Origin: Helicoverpa zea
Taxonomy: Eukaryota > Arthropoda > Insecta > Lepidoptera > Noctuidae
Reading direction: 5' to 3'
NCBI RefSeq assembly: GCF_022581195.2
Contig: NC_061467.1
Span: 2,790,001 to 2,854,000 of the forward strand
Length of the DNA stretch: 64,000 nt
Under the pieces are notes generated by a model, which saw nothing but the letters and a program-made list of their open reading frames with translations, was not told the DNA's origin and ran no database searches. Position numbers and translations under genes: made by a program. Shown here piece after piece: positions 31,837-44,800 of the stretch; the stretch's first letter is position 1, and each line of letters opens with the position of its first letter.

Positions 31837-34800
31837 CTTCAGGGATTTATAAGAACAACAATCAATTGAAACATAACTGATATCTCGTGAACCAGTTCTG
31901 TATACAAGTTAGATACACATTGTAAGTTCTAGAAAATTCTAGATCCATCACAGAGATGTTACAACTACATTTAGTAGAACACTGTTCTATACGTACAAGC
32001 CATGGAGTTTCTTGCCGGTTCTTCTCCATAGGACACACTTCGAACCGTGCGATTAGTTAGATCTTAACACCTTTTCAAATTATAAATGATCAAACGAGAG
32101 ACATTGTAAACGTGAGTACTAAGAATAGTCGTCAAAACATCTCGACGAAAAAAACAGCACTTAAAATATCCAAAGTTATTCATCAAATAATAAGCTACAA
32201 GATACCAAAGATAGTCCAAACAGAAAACTTGTACCACCTTCCAACCAAGTTAGCAGCAAGAATAACATGTTGGGGCGCCATTTTCGATCACTTCGGCAAA
32301 GATCCATCCATACTAAACCATAGACATTCCACCTCGAAGTTCGGAGCTCAAAAGAGGTAATAAAGGTCCCATCAGCTTGATATTCTCACCATACCGTGTC
32401 TCTGGTAACTGCAATAAATTGACCGAATAATATGTCGTTAAAATAAGAAATAACATTAAGCTTACCTGTCTTAGAATGAATAAGATTTTCATGTCATGAC
32501 AAAAACGTGTTCTTTTTATTTTCGTATCACGGGAGCATTCCCTATTGTTTAGATATATAATTTTATCGTTAAAATTATTTTATGTACAAATAAGTTTTTA
32601 TATTTATGATTACAAATATTTTGTATGAGATAAATTAATTGTTATTTTAATTTTATTTATTTGGACATGATATTGTACTGAGCGGATGAAAGGGCAGCGA
32701 AAGAAGTGGCGTATGATTTTAGATTTAGGTTAGACCTACTGATAATTTATGAATTACATTTCCTTATGAAGGTTGTGTTGTAATCTCTTAAGATTTTTTC
32801 TTAAATACATAGATCTGTATTATACATATATATTGCAATACATGCCATAACCAGATTCTAATAAACATTGATATTCCGGACAGTCAACATAAATATGTAA
32901 AGAACAAAAACTTTAGTAATATTGTAACAGAAACAGATAAATTAAACATATTTTCGGCAGCTACTTAAATTTTATGTACTGGCTTATTGTCGTAATGGAT
33001 AACGTATGTGGAGTATCAAATTAACGTAACGGTTAAATATCATCGAGACATCATCGGTAGGCCAGTATCAAACGAAAGAGTCAAGTTTTAGTGTTAGGTA
33101 AAAAATTAATAACTAAATATTAGACAGTTTCAGTCCACATACAATTTCTGTTATGAACATGCCGTTACAGAGGCAGTACTCTATAGTACCTAATTACTAT
33201 ATAGTTTCTACTTTAATTTTACTTTAATTAAAACTTGCCATTCACTTAGATTAATTTTAAATATTCAATTTATTTTATATAATTTGTTACTTTTTACATA
33301 TTTTACATTCCAAAAATGTTTCTGTATATAACATGAGATTATTTAGAAATAACTCTTTTAGCTATTTTTGGAGCGGAGTAGATTTGGGAAGAGGGAACGT
33401 ACTTATTCTGCCTAACTTTATGTTTCGTTGTGAATATTTCGAAAAAAAAAACGTTACAATATTGGTTATTTATTCTATTCGCTTATATTGGAATAGTGTT
33501 AGTGCATGCATAGCATAATTCTGGCTTTTTATGGCGCTTATTAGCCAAATAGATTTAAGGATTTGGGATTATCAGGGTTGTCAGGTACATTAGATTTGCA
33601 AAAACAATAAAATTGACTCGTAAATTAATCTAATCTTGGTAAAAATTTACCGGGATTAGCCCTAAAAGTTAAACAGGTAACATAGTTGGGACTTAAAATT
33701 GTTGGCGCTTTTTCAGGCTTTTTATAAATAATATATCTGGCTTTTTGGAGACTGGCAACCCTGAGTGAGAAGCAGTTGGTATCGGTCGATGAATTTACAT
33801 CTTTGACGATCGACATGATTCGGTACTTGTCAGTTTTGTAATCGTAATTTTTATCTATATGTAATTTATGTGTAGTAATTACCTAATAAAAACTTACCAA
33901 AGATATTCGCGTTTTATTTACCCCTTATTACTTTTACTTCGTATACACAATTTAAATTACTACTCTAAAATCCCTTTCACACCGGCAGTTTTTCCGTTCG
34001 GAAAACCCGACAATAGGTACGCGACAACTCTGTAGGTACGCTTGGAAATTCCTCGCAAACCCTCTTATTATCGCAGAAATTCTAACTTTTCCTATGATTA
34101 TGATGACGAAATATACAATATTTATCCAGTTTTGGGTACCATACAATGTAGTATAATGGCTGTAGGTACATCAACAAGCCAAGATACATCCGTGTTTTTT
34201 AGCTCAACATTTTATTCGTTTGAAAGCGTGAACTGTACCCGATACGGATAAAACCTTGATTTGCTTCCGATAGAAGTAGCTATTTGCATGTCTGACCTAC
34301 ACGCTTATGGAATGAGGGTAGATACCTACCTAGTTGTGTTTATGGTACCTCCGTGGCATAGAGAATGAATGATTTACACGGGAAATGTTAAAAAGTGTCT
34401 CGGGTACCTACCTAGAGTCTCAGATATGCCTAATGAAAAACTGTAAAATATGCTAAGCTAATGAAAAACAGTAAAATATGACCTTGTGCATGTTTCTAAG
34501 TCTGATGTCTATGAATTATGCACTATTGGACATGATACATTTTCGTGCAGAAATGCTTGGATAAGGGCAAGAGGATGACGCTTTGAATGTACATAGATTG
34601 TGAGTTAGGTCCGATTCTCATTGTTGTATAATGTATAGATTTAGACAAATGAAGTCCTGTCGCGGTGAGCAAGTGAATTTGCAAACAAAATTTTGTGCAC
34701 TCAACAAATAGAAATACAAACAATAGGTCCATTCATAGTGTCTGCGTACAATAAGGATGTACCATATAAATCTGTGCCTAAATGTTAAAAGTTTCACTGT

Positions 34801-35206
34801 AACCTCAAGACAAACCAGACATACATTTCGAAATGCCTCCAATTCGATAAAGCACTAATATAAACTCGACTAGGTAATCGACTTATGGGCAATAAGTTAC
34901 TTTAAATATGAATCTGGTATGCCCACTCAGCTCATCTTTGGTAAGGCATATTTAAATGAGTCGTACGTCCTTATGAGTCAGTGGCGGCGCGTGCGCACTT
35001 ATGGTGAAAACATGTGAAGGCGAACGATTTCTTGAATGATGAGTAATGTAATTATAATGTGAGGGAGGCTGTGTAAAGGCAGATTAAACTGTCGATATGT
35101 AGGTAAAGATCGGTCTGAATCAGTAGCTTAAATTGCGGAAGACAGAGGTACAGAAGGTAGAGATTACTTATCTGCTTACTCTGCTTATCTAACATAGGGA
35201 GGCGTT
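31837..35206. other. Intergenic DNA, no supported gene
   Basis: AT-rich sequence with short open frames only. It includes a 3' LINE fragment at 31999-32105 (listed separately). No tRNA, bounded repeat or splice-supported exon was seen in the rest. Confidence 0.45.
31999..32105 (+). repeat. Fragment of a Jockey-type LINE 3' UTR
   Basis: CATGGAGTTTCTTGCCGGTTCTTCTCCATAGGA matches the 3' UTR segment at 63838-63870 apart from single changes. The remainder is degraded (ATAAATGATCAAACGAG). Confidence 0.6.
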
Positions 35207-35209
35207 TTA

Positions 35210-35339
35210 GGCCTCGGCCTCGAATTTTGCGGGCAGCGGGGCGGCAGCGGTGGCGGCGCGGGAGCGGCAGGATCTTACGCGTATATTCATATGGACCGGC
35301 CCTCGAATAGCGGCGCGGGAGCGGGCTTAGGCCGAGGCC
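35210..35339. mobile_element. 130-bp deletion derivative of the GC-rich Harbinger-like MITE, TTA duplication
   Basis: The left 100 bp are nearly identical to the left arm of 1685-2116 (GCCTCGAATTTTGCGGGCAG, ATCTTACGCGTATATTCATA). The right end is just GGGCTTAGGCCGAGGCC. TTA flanks both sides (35207-35209, 35340-35342). It is an independent, shortened insertion of the same family. Confidence 0.8.
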
Positions 35340-36382
35340 TTAGACTCGTAGCTCTCGTTGCCACACTATTCATTTCATCTTTTGCCTAAATCATAATCAT
35401 AATCATCGTTTATTTGTTTAACATAGGTAGATAATACAGTTCTTAAATTAAAGTAGAAGGTCGCTATGTTATGCTCGGAAGCGTACAAATATAGTGGTTG
35501 CATGCAAAAAAAACTTATCGTGCAAGAGGTATGCAAAAAATATTATTTGTATGTCAAAAAATTAAAAATAATTAGTATTTTATGTTAAAATTAGTAAAAT
35601 ACTAAATTACATAAGAAAGAAAACAAAAATACAATTATCTAATAAAGTAAAAATAAATCGGTTTACAGTAAGTTATCACTTAGAAATTCATCAATCTTAT
35701 AATAACATTTTTCAATTAATAAAGATTTTAATTTATTTTTAAATTGTGTTACATTTAATTGTCTTATCACATCTGGCAATTTATTGTAAATGCGTGGTGC
35801 CATGCCCAACACGCTCTTACTAACTATATAAGGCAGTCCTACAACACTGGTTTCTTAGTGAGTTTGCATATTGGCTACGAATAGCAACATCTCGCAACGT
35901 TGACACTTTTTCGAATAGCGCCATGTTTGTTTTGACAAAAACACTTATAATTTCAAAAATATATAATGAAGGTAAGGTAAGTATCTTCAGCGACTTAAAG
36001 AATGGTACACAGCTGTCATCAGATTTAAGCCCACACATTGCTCTTATGCATCTTTTTTGTGCCTTAAAAATGATATCCTTGTCGATAGAGTTGCCCCAAA
36101 AAATAATTCCATATCGCAAAACTGAGGCTACTAGGCCGTGATATGCTACTAGAAGCGCATCTATATTTATTTTTCTAGCAATTTGGAAAAGTGCGTGTGC
36201 TGATTTATTTATTTTCTTACTTAGGTCCTCTATGTGGGCCTTCCAGTTAAGTTGGTTGTCAAGGAATAGACCTAAAAACTTTACTTGTTCAATGTCACAG
36301 TCACTATGTCTTATATTAACTTTTGGAATTTCAGTCCTTTGGTGAAATTGCATTGCTTTGGTTTTCTTTAAGTTTATTACTA

Positions 36383-37030
36383 TAGTTCGGCCATTCAGAG
36401 AATGCGTTCCTGACACGTCGCGATTGAACTGACGACGTAACTACATTCATTGATTATTGATATAATAATGTTGTTTTAATGCTCCTCAATGAGGGTTTTT
36501 GAAATTTTTTCTGCCACCGGGTGGCGCCACGTATGCGTCTGGTCCAAACAGCTGTCAAATAGTATGGAATTGTAGGTGCCGAACTTATTGTTTATTGAAA
36601 TTCTGTTATATTGGAAGTGTTATTGATTTTATTATGGACTACGGTCAGAATAAGGTTTCCGAACTAAAAATTGAGCTAAGAGAGAGGGTGCAAAAGTCAC
36701 TGGTAGTTGAAAAATTTGTTAACACAATATGATTTAGTTTTTTTTATTTACTCAACCTCAATAGTAAAACAATAATGCAGTGCTTTAATTATAAAATAAA
36801 AAAACCACTAAAATCGTTCACTATTCATAGTAAAGATAAGCACTTTGACAGTTACCTGGACCTGACGACTCAGTGCGCCACCTGGTGGACGCCATTTTAG
36901 AAAACCCTCATTGTTAAAACGGTAAACAACCAGCAAAAATATTTTTATCGTAACTGCAACGCCATTGCAAAGTTACGTCGTCAGTTCAATCGCGACGTGT
37001 CAGGAACGCATTCTCTGAATGGCCGAACTA
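36383..37030. mobile_element. TA-flanked DNA element with 59-bp TIRs, inserted in an RT ORF
   Basis: The termini begin TAGTTCGGCCATTCAGAGAA and are inverted over 59 bp (36383-36441 and 36972-37030). TA lies outside both ends (36381-36382, 37031-37032). Deleting the element plus one TA brings the host RT frame back into register across NNL and INLKK, which fixes the boundaries independently. Inner imperfect inverted segments (CAATGAGGGTTTT and GCCACC-GGTGGCGCC) lie near 36488 and 36905. It encodes a short SAP-like ORF and no transposase. Confidence 0.85.
36634..36732 (+). CDS. Short ORF resembling the first half of a SAP domain, inside the MITE
   Basis: The 32 codons begin MDYGQNKVSELKIELRER and then lose the pattern before a stop. 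SAP domains (DNA-binding helix-extension-helix) show V-x-E-L-K-x-E-L-x-x-R-G. The match covers the first helix, and the Gly is replaced by Val. It probably marks the start of the ORF of a larger autonomous element of which this copy is an internal-deletion derivative. It is unlikely to make a working protein. Confidence 0.45.
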   Translation: MDYGQNKVSELKIELRERVQKSLVVEKFVNTI

Positions 37031-37490
37031 TAAATTATTTTTATTAAGCCAATCAATTATGTCCGATAGTGTATTATTGATATCGTTTTGATACATGTCA
37101 ATATTGCGATCCATACATTTCACTATGGCAGTGCTATCGTCTGCAAACATCACCATTTGATGTTGAGTAACTTTTGGCAAATCATTTATGTAGATTAGAA
37201 AAAGTAGTGGTCCAAGGACGCTACCCTGTGGGACACCAAATTTTATCAATCTAAAATGAGATAAGAAACGCTTTTCAAATTTTGTTTTATTACATATTCT
37301 TACAATCTCTGTACATTGAAATCTATTGGAGAGATAGGATTCAAGGAGTTTCAAAATGTTACCTCTTATGCCATAGCTATGAAGTTTGTCTAATAGGATG
37401 CTGTGCTTTACGTAATCAAAGGCTTTGGTCATATCTGTGTAGATGGCACAAATAGGAGTTTTTTGGTTTAAAGTAGTTAGTTTTTTTGGT

Positions 37491-38832
37491 TTTTGGCCTA
37501 ATTATATTTATCTAAGTACGATAGTTCAACGTTAATATTCTCTCTAGATATGTAGAAGAAGAGAGAGACTAAGTGTGTGGACTCTTTTACTTTATGACTC
37601 TTACTGACTAAAACCCACCATCCGGTCGGGGTAACTCTTTCGAACAATCCCGCAGCCCCGGCAGAATAGAAGAGAGACCTTACAAGTAACAATCTAAGTA
37701 ATTAGTAGGTAATCTATGCTTGTATCTGGCACTAGTATTTTCATATATCCTTTGTTATCGACGTCCACCCATATTTTCTACTAAGAAAAACAACAAAAAG
37801 TCGATAAATATGAACACGTAGCGCGAAAAGATAAGGTAGTTACGTGAGGGGGGAGTGAGTCCAAGCAGGTCGGATATAAGTCGAAGTTTTAGAGTAATAC
37901 AAACCCTGTGTTCCAAAGAAACTTGGATAAAAGAAGCCTGTCCGTCCCATCTTCATATAGACTAGACTCTATCCCAATCTTTTAACGTTTTCCACTGAAA
38001 AAATAAGAACTTTAATAACTTGAAGCTTTTTCATTTTATGTACATAGGTACATTAATTATTACTGAAGTACTTAATTAACTTAAGTCGGATTAATGCATG
38101 AACATGGCTACTTACATCTGTCTTTAAAGTCATTGAGGTCACACAGTAAGGAAGCTTGAATAACGTCATGTTAAAAGTGCATTACAGAGCGCCTAACACA
38201 TGTTTAATGTCAATGCAGCATTTATCGCTTGCAAATGTGCATTTAAGTAGCTTATAGGACTAAACTCAACTCAATTTATTACTTAGAAGTTTATTTGCAA
38301 GAAATATAGTTTCCTACTGAGATTTCTTAAGTATTGAAGTGTTAATCAGATCTAAATAAAAGCTAGTATGCCGCTTTTGTTCATAATGCGACGGAATTGA
38401 ATCAACTTGAGTATTAAGTTGTGTTAACACATTAATGTGATTAAAATTCTCAGTATCATTGCATCCATCAATATCATACATAATGTACGAAGTAAGTTAA
38501 CTTTGTCGGGCGAGCTAGTTCCGTTCCGCGTGAGCAATTTCCTTTGACTTGTTATCGCACGACGTTCGCCCAGTGTGGTTTTTAAGCGGGCGGAGGCTGA
38601 ACGTGTGTCCTTCCATTGCCATTATCGCTGTCACAAAAAAGTAATAAAATAATTCGCGCCGCTTTCATTTAAATTTAGAATTGTGATTTCAATTTTGTCA
38701 TGTAGCGTGTTTTGTTTGTTTTAGAAAAATATTTACTTATTTTGAAATAAATTATGCGCGCCATTTAAAAAGTTTGTGTTTTTAGAAAAATACGTAATTA
38801 AATAGTGGTGCCGAACATTTTGGAATGAAAAC
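37491..38832. other. Intergenic region and probable promoter/5' UTR of the SWAP70-like gene
   Basis: No ORF supported. The part from about 38500 to 38620 is richer in GC (GGGCGAGCTAGTTCCGTTCC, CGGGCGGAGGCTGAACG), fitting a promoter/5' UTR before the start codon at 38833. No specific element was assigned. Confidence 0.4.
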
Positions 38833-41800
38833 ATGTCTACGTTGCTGAAGAACGTTACCAATTGCATTTGGCATGCTTTCGACTCTTTGCAAAATAAAGA
38901 TTTGGTGCACAAGTCCAAGTTAAAGGTAAGAAATATAATTAGGTACTTACCACAGTATATTTTTGTTTCAGGTTTTTCTATTTTTTAATTAATTTAATAC
39001 CTAGAATATATATTTTGTTATTAATAAACTAGAAAAAATACTAACTCAATCTTAATAATGTTGCCCAAAAGTGCCCACTAACTTTCATAAAAAATCTTAT
39101 TTAAAAAAATGGTTTCATTCACAAAACTCCAAATACCAAAAACTACACAAGGTAGGTAAAACAAGGAAAATAATATTTTACCTCTATGTAAGTACTAAAG
39201 CATTATTTACACGTTAACATTGGTAGACATGAAAATATTGAAATACGCTATTTATACAATAAACTTCCAAGAAAATCATTTATTTACGCAAAGTTCATTG
39301 TTATTACATACAACTGATGATTCATAACTTTAGCTCTAGTATTACGAGGAGTTTACGACATAACTCGCATAGCAATTATTATTTTACTATTGACATAAAA
39401 TCATAGTAATTAATCTCTCTCGGGAAACGCTGCAGAGAAGACTTGGTCCCGAGAGACTTGAATAGCTGCCTCGCAATCAGAAAACGTCTCAAAAATGTCT
39501 TAGAATACAATACCCTTATTCTGCTGAAAGCAAACAAGCGAGTTATTACTTACCTTTACTAACAATTTGCGCCATAGGTATGGATAAAAATAGCGTTATT
39601 TTGATGCATAAGTATCTAGGTTATATTGCTGAAGTTTCATCAGAACCACTTTCAGTATAGTTTGGATTGTAGACCAAAGTGAATCAGTTTTATTCAGATG
39701 CAGGAACTAGTTCATTCAAGACGCAGCTAATACCGCAGGTGGAAACTTGTGTTCCTATAAGCCAAGAAAACTATAATTTGCCACCATGCTCTTTTCCTAT
39801 TCCATATAGTGTTGAAGACAGAGATGACTCTACTAATATCTTTGGTCTCTTCCATAACTATTCAAGGATGATTGCATGGTGCACCATATAACCAGGAACG
39901 CAAAAGAATTGTGAACTATGTTAACACAATGCATTCATAAGAAGAAAAAATTATTGTATTTATGAACCCTATCAGCTGATTGACACGCTTCTGTTATCAA
40001 TAATTCGACTGTTAAAATATTTGTAGATAAACACGTAATTGGTTTATCACATTTAAGAACACAAGTAAATAAAAATAACATTTATTTATAGATATTTAGT
40101 AATCTGTTGTCTATTTGTTTACGAGATTCTTTTACTTTAACTCAAGAAAAGTTATGGTGCTTCCATATCTAATTAAGATACTATGCTACATGTTGCAACC
40201 ACCTCCAAAAGTGGTGCTGCTTTGAAATAAACCAAGCTTCTAAAACATCTTTAATCTTTGACTAATGACCATGCATGCTTGCTATTAGATAATAAAATTA
40301 ATAGGCAAGTCTTTTACCGTCTTTTAGCACACACATTACTCACATCTAATCGTATTGTCTACGTAAACTTTATTGTTATTATAGGTAGGTACCGTAGAAA
40401 AATTTCAACATTCTATAAATTTAATTCTAGACATGTCCCAAAATTGCTAGGGTATAGGTAGGTTACGCAAATACGGACACACATTATACGACACATTAGC
40501 GCGTGTGTTAATTTATTTACTTAGAAGGTTAACGCGCCTAGAACGGGTCAATGACCTTACATAGCTTAGGATGACACTTCGTTGCCTATCTAAGCTATAA
40601 GCCTACCTATTAAATACCCCTGAATTAATATTAAACTATACTTCCTATAAGTATTGTTAAATAAGTATATGTATGATGATAAGTCTAAAATCTTTCGTTT
40701 CTTATTAGTTACGTGTTTTTTTTTAATCTAGAACAAAACAGATAATCCTATCGGTCATTAAAAATCAATTTTACTATCGTTACGTTATCACCTATTCATA
40801 AATTCCACATTAAGATTTAACACATTTTAAAGAATCCATTTATACACACAATACTTTAACACAAACATAAACATTTATTTTGAACGTCCATACAAAATAT
40901 GCAAACGTACCTATGTATTTGCATTATTACACCGAAGTATGCGATTGTCCCAGTTATTTGATGTGTCAGGTCAAGGGTACCACTAAGGCGACACCCCGTC
41001 GTCTTCTGAACATGAACATAGTACCTACTAAGTCTAGCTAGACCATTATTAAGATTACGTTAGTATTATTGAAGTCTACGACCTCGAATGCTACGATGAT
41101 GTCACGCTTAGAAGTAATAAGGTTCTTTTGAATAATTTCAGCGTTATGATGAACGACCGGGTGTATTTCAGACAACATTTATTTGCATAGATAGATAAAG
41201 ACAATAAAAATTGCCGTAACATTAATTTAAACGACCAAACGCTCTTTCAGACGGCGTATTACTTAGGTACATAGGAAACACTTCAAAGAATTAATAAGTC
41301 CGCAAAACCCAGGCACTTAGGTACCTCTCTCTAAGCATTTGCGCATGTAACCACAAGACCAGTTACTTAAATAGTCATAATTTAGCAACAGACTTTCAAA
41401 GTAAACACAACTTCTTTACTTTTCCTAGGCATAAAGCTAAAACCTTAGTTAGTAATTCACTTCGTAGACATCAAGGGAACGAAACAAGTAATGAATACAA
41501 ATCACATTATCTATGAATCATTTCCTTTTAAAGGTGATAGTGAATGATCATTCTAGGACAAATTGACAAATGCTTGTACGAGTACGAATATTTAAAGGCT
41601 TTATTGCCTCAGCCAATAATAAAATTCTAATTTGAAAGCTTTGTTAGAAACTAAACTTAATAAGGTCCTGATCTACGCCTACAATTTATTTGGATTAATT
41701 GAGTGGGCGATATTGAAAGTGGCCAATTTGTCATGGTCACAAAAAAATATGTACGTAAACGTAGATATGTTATTTTTTGTCCAGTTTAATTTCTACTCAC

Positions 41801-44800
41801 TTCTAATACTTAGTACCTTCCGTATGAGGCGTATGTTATCTCCTGATACCAAAAGACAATTATTGTCTTTTTGAGCAACAAATATTTTATTGATAAAATA
41901 ATGAGATTATGATAGTACATAAGTAATAGACCGTTTATTGTTCGTAGGTACCTAAATGTCGTAGTATTTCCTCTATTTTCTATTTATAATCGTACTATCA
42001 TAGTAATTATGTCCACCAAACCAGAATTACTTTGTCAAATGCATAATATGAAAAGAAAATATATCATCCAGTCTAGCAAGTAAAACACAAAATAGTATTT
42101 TTGTAGGTACACATAATGAAGCTAGGAAAATTTTCGTCGACGATTCAAGGCCGAGGCTAAGTCAATAAAGGCTATAAAAACTTATCCAAGGGTCGAAGCC
42201 TGTGGATGAAAATATCCCGACTGAAATATCAGCCCTCTAACAACAACCAAATATAATAAAGGTCATTGAAGAATTATTTAAAAGTAGACGACATGCATTG
42301 TTGGGCTAATTTGGTTAGGTATACTTGCTTTGGTATGACCCTTAAATTCGCGCTGTTGACCTTTGGGGCAGTTCAAGACTCGTCTAGACTAGACAACGCT
42401 GAAGGCACAGGCGTGTTTGCTAAGTTCAAAAAAGAAAGTGGAATAAATTTCAGAGAGGTTTTCTTCTTCCTAACTCAGACATAGCTAGATGTTACTTTTA
42501 CATATATAACCTATTTCAATATTACTTTAATTAAAATACGTACGCTTCATGTAATTAATAGGTCTTTGTGAAATTTAAAAGACAACCTTCAAAAAAATAT
42601 AAGTAGAGCAAGCTCGCGGAAATTGCCCAAAAAAACGTGTTCATTAAAAGTTCACACAGTTCTCTCAACACCTATTTAATTAGCCTTCCGTTAAATGCTT
42701 GACACGACTGTATAATCTTTTTGTCATTCCGTAACCGATTCCAGGACACACAAAAAGATATAATTACAATCATTATAATAAAAGGTGGCTTTCTTCACCA
42801 GTAAGCATTTTTGACACTTTCGAGAATGCGCGAATTATGTCAAAAGTCATTAAGTTGATATTTCTTGTAAGGTAGAATGATTGCTAAGTAATGGTGCCTG
42901 TCTACGTTTTTTTACTTGAAATATATAAATTATAGGAAAAATATACATTTGGATAATCCAATTTTGCGCGGCGACATAAGATGTCACTAATTTGGAGACT
43001 CCAAACTAAATTTTATTTTTGTCAATGTCTACAAAAAATAACAAATTATCCTGTCTTTTTTTAATATTTTTTATTCACGCTAAATATTTTTCCAAACAAT
43101 TTGTTTTCAATAGCATAACGAAGTAGGGATCGCTCAAATATTCTTTTTAAATTGGGTTCTTTTTCGGATGCCTAACACAACGGAAGGTTGCCAAAAATTC
43201 CACATAAAGGGAATACAACCGGAATCTTGGTTTACGGCGCAGTACGATGGGCGAATTCTGCCAGATAAAAACGAGCTAAAAATGGCAGACCCAATGCCAA
43301 GTAGGACACCGTCGCAGCAGAAAACTTGCCTCTTAATTGTATAAAAGCTCCCCCGAAGCTCGTAAACTTTACTTCCTCATGAGAATAAAATTAAATTAGG
43401 TAGCGGAGTTTTGCGATCGTATACTCCATATCGGTTTTTATAAGTTTATGTTGCGGTGAGCAATTACTACTTACTTAGATATGTATCACAAGTAAATATC
43501 ATAGGTATTATTAGAACTAATGTTCCTCGTTATTAACATCTATAGGTTTTTTGCTCTGATAGATAAATATGACCCATATGCATTTTTATCTGATATTTTT
43601 CCTTTTTTTACAAAACAAGTTTTTTCCTTAAAAATTAATGCTCTTCAAATAAAATCTTTATTGTCCGCGAATAGTAATTTGATTACAAAAGAGTGTCAAT
43701 TGCTAATAAATGTCGCAAGGCGCACATTCATGTTCACGCGTTCGTTTAAGGTAAGGGCGACATTCCCATTTAGCGACGACACAGAATAAATAGTAGGGTT
43801 GTCAGATCTTTCATAATAAAATATAATCAATAAATAATCTTGCTCTACTTACTATATTTCGAAAGCTATCTGTCGTAACTTTAATAATCAATCTAGAAGT
43901 TATAATCTACGCTGAGTCTATAACGAAAAGTTTAATTACGTACATACCTAGATATCGAATTCGTTCTTCGCATAGAAGCAAAAATAGCCACTAATGATGC
44001 TCATTTTCAATGCCAGCATAAAGACGTGCCAATCGATATACAATAGCAAAGTCTCCTCTACCTCTAGTTCAAATGAAAAGGCCAGCCCTAGATAATCTAA
44101 GTCGTGTATGATTCATGATATCGGAAATTTAGATATCCATTGCAAACAAAAATCAATATTATCACAACAAATACCTAGTTCTCTAATTTGAATGAATTAG
44201 AACTAGGTATTTTAACTTACATATTTCTGGGCAAGATATAGTTTTAATTATCTTGTGCATGCATATGTAGGTATTCACTCAGTTTTATTTAATACAATTC
44301 ATTGGGTTTTTCCTGGATCTCTTGCGGTTTGAGTATCATTCATTAAGTACTTATATACGTAAAAGTGGGAAAGTCAAGGAAAACCATAAATAAAAACATT
44401 ACTGAAAGTGACCATTCAAAATCATTACACACCTTAGTGTCTACATAATGTTATGAACGGTAATTTCAGAGTAGGTTAACTTAAATTGATTTTTCATTCG
44501 GCTTTCCGTGTGGTCCTCAGTATTTACTCTTTTATAATTAACAATGATAATGAAATACAAAATTAATATATCGAGATCAAAATATAAAAAAATAATTGCT
44601 GATAATTACAAGTTATGAAAGTGAGTTGGAAATTAAATATTTTTGAGTCGCAATTTATGAGACAGCCCTGACATTACTGCCTACTGAAAATGTCAAGCGT
44701 GGACGCCTACTTTCACGCGAAAATTGACATTTAAAGCGAACCTACTTATATGACACGAAATCTATTGATGTTTGGAAAAATCGATTTTAAGACATACAAA

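Larger units (their letters stand above)
35385..37490 (-). pseudogene. 5'-truncated Jockey/CR1-like LINE, RT split by a DNA element
   Basis: The minus-strand RT is in two parts. The 5' part (37432-37036) carries motif A-like TKAFDYVKHS, motif B GVPQGSVLGPLLFLIYINDL and motif C FADDSTA. The 3' part (36382-35820) carries INLKKTKAMQF, VKFLGLFLDNQLNW (the thumb-region signature) and a C-terminal domain. Endonuclease and ORF1 are missing, so the copy is truncated. The 3' UTR extends to an (ATGATT)n-like tail at about 35385-35405. A 648-bp element at 36383-37030 separates the halves. Apart from that insertion both halves are open, so the copy is not very old. Confidence 0.85.
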
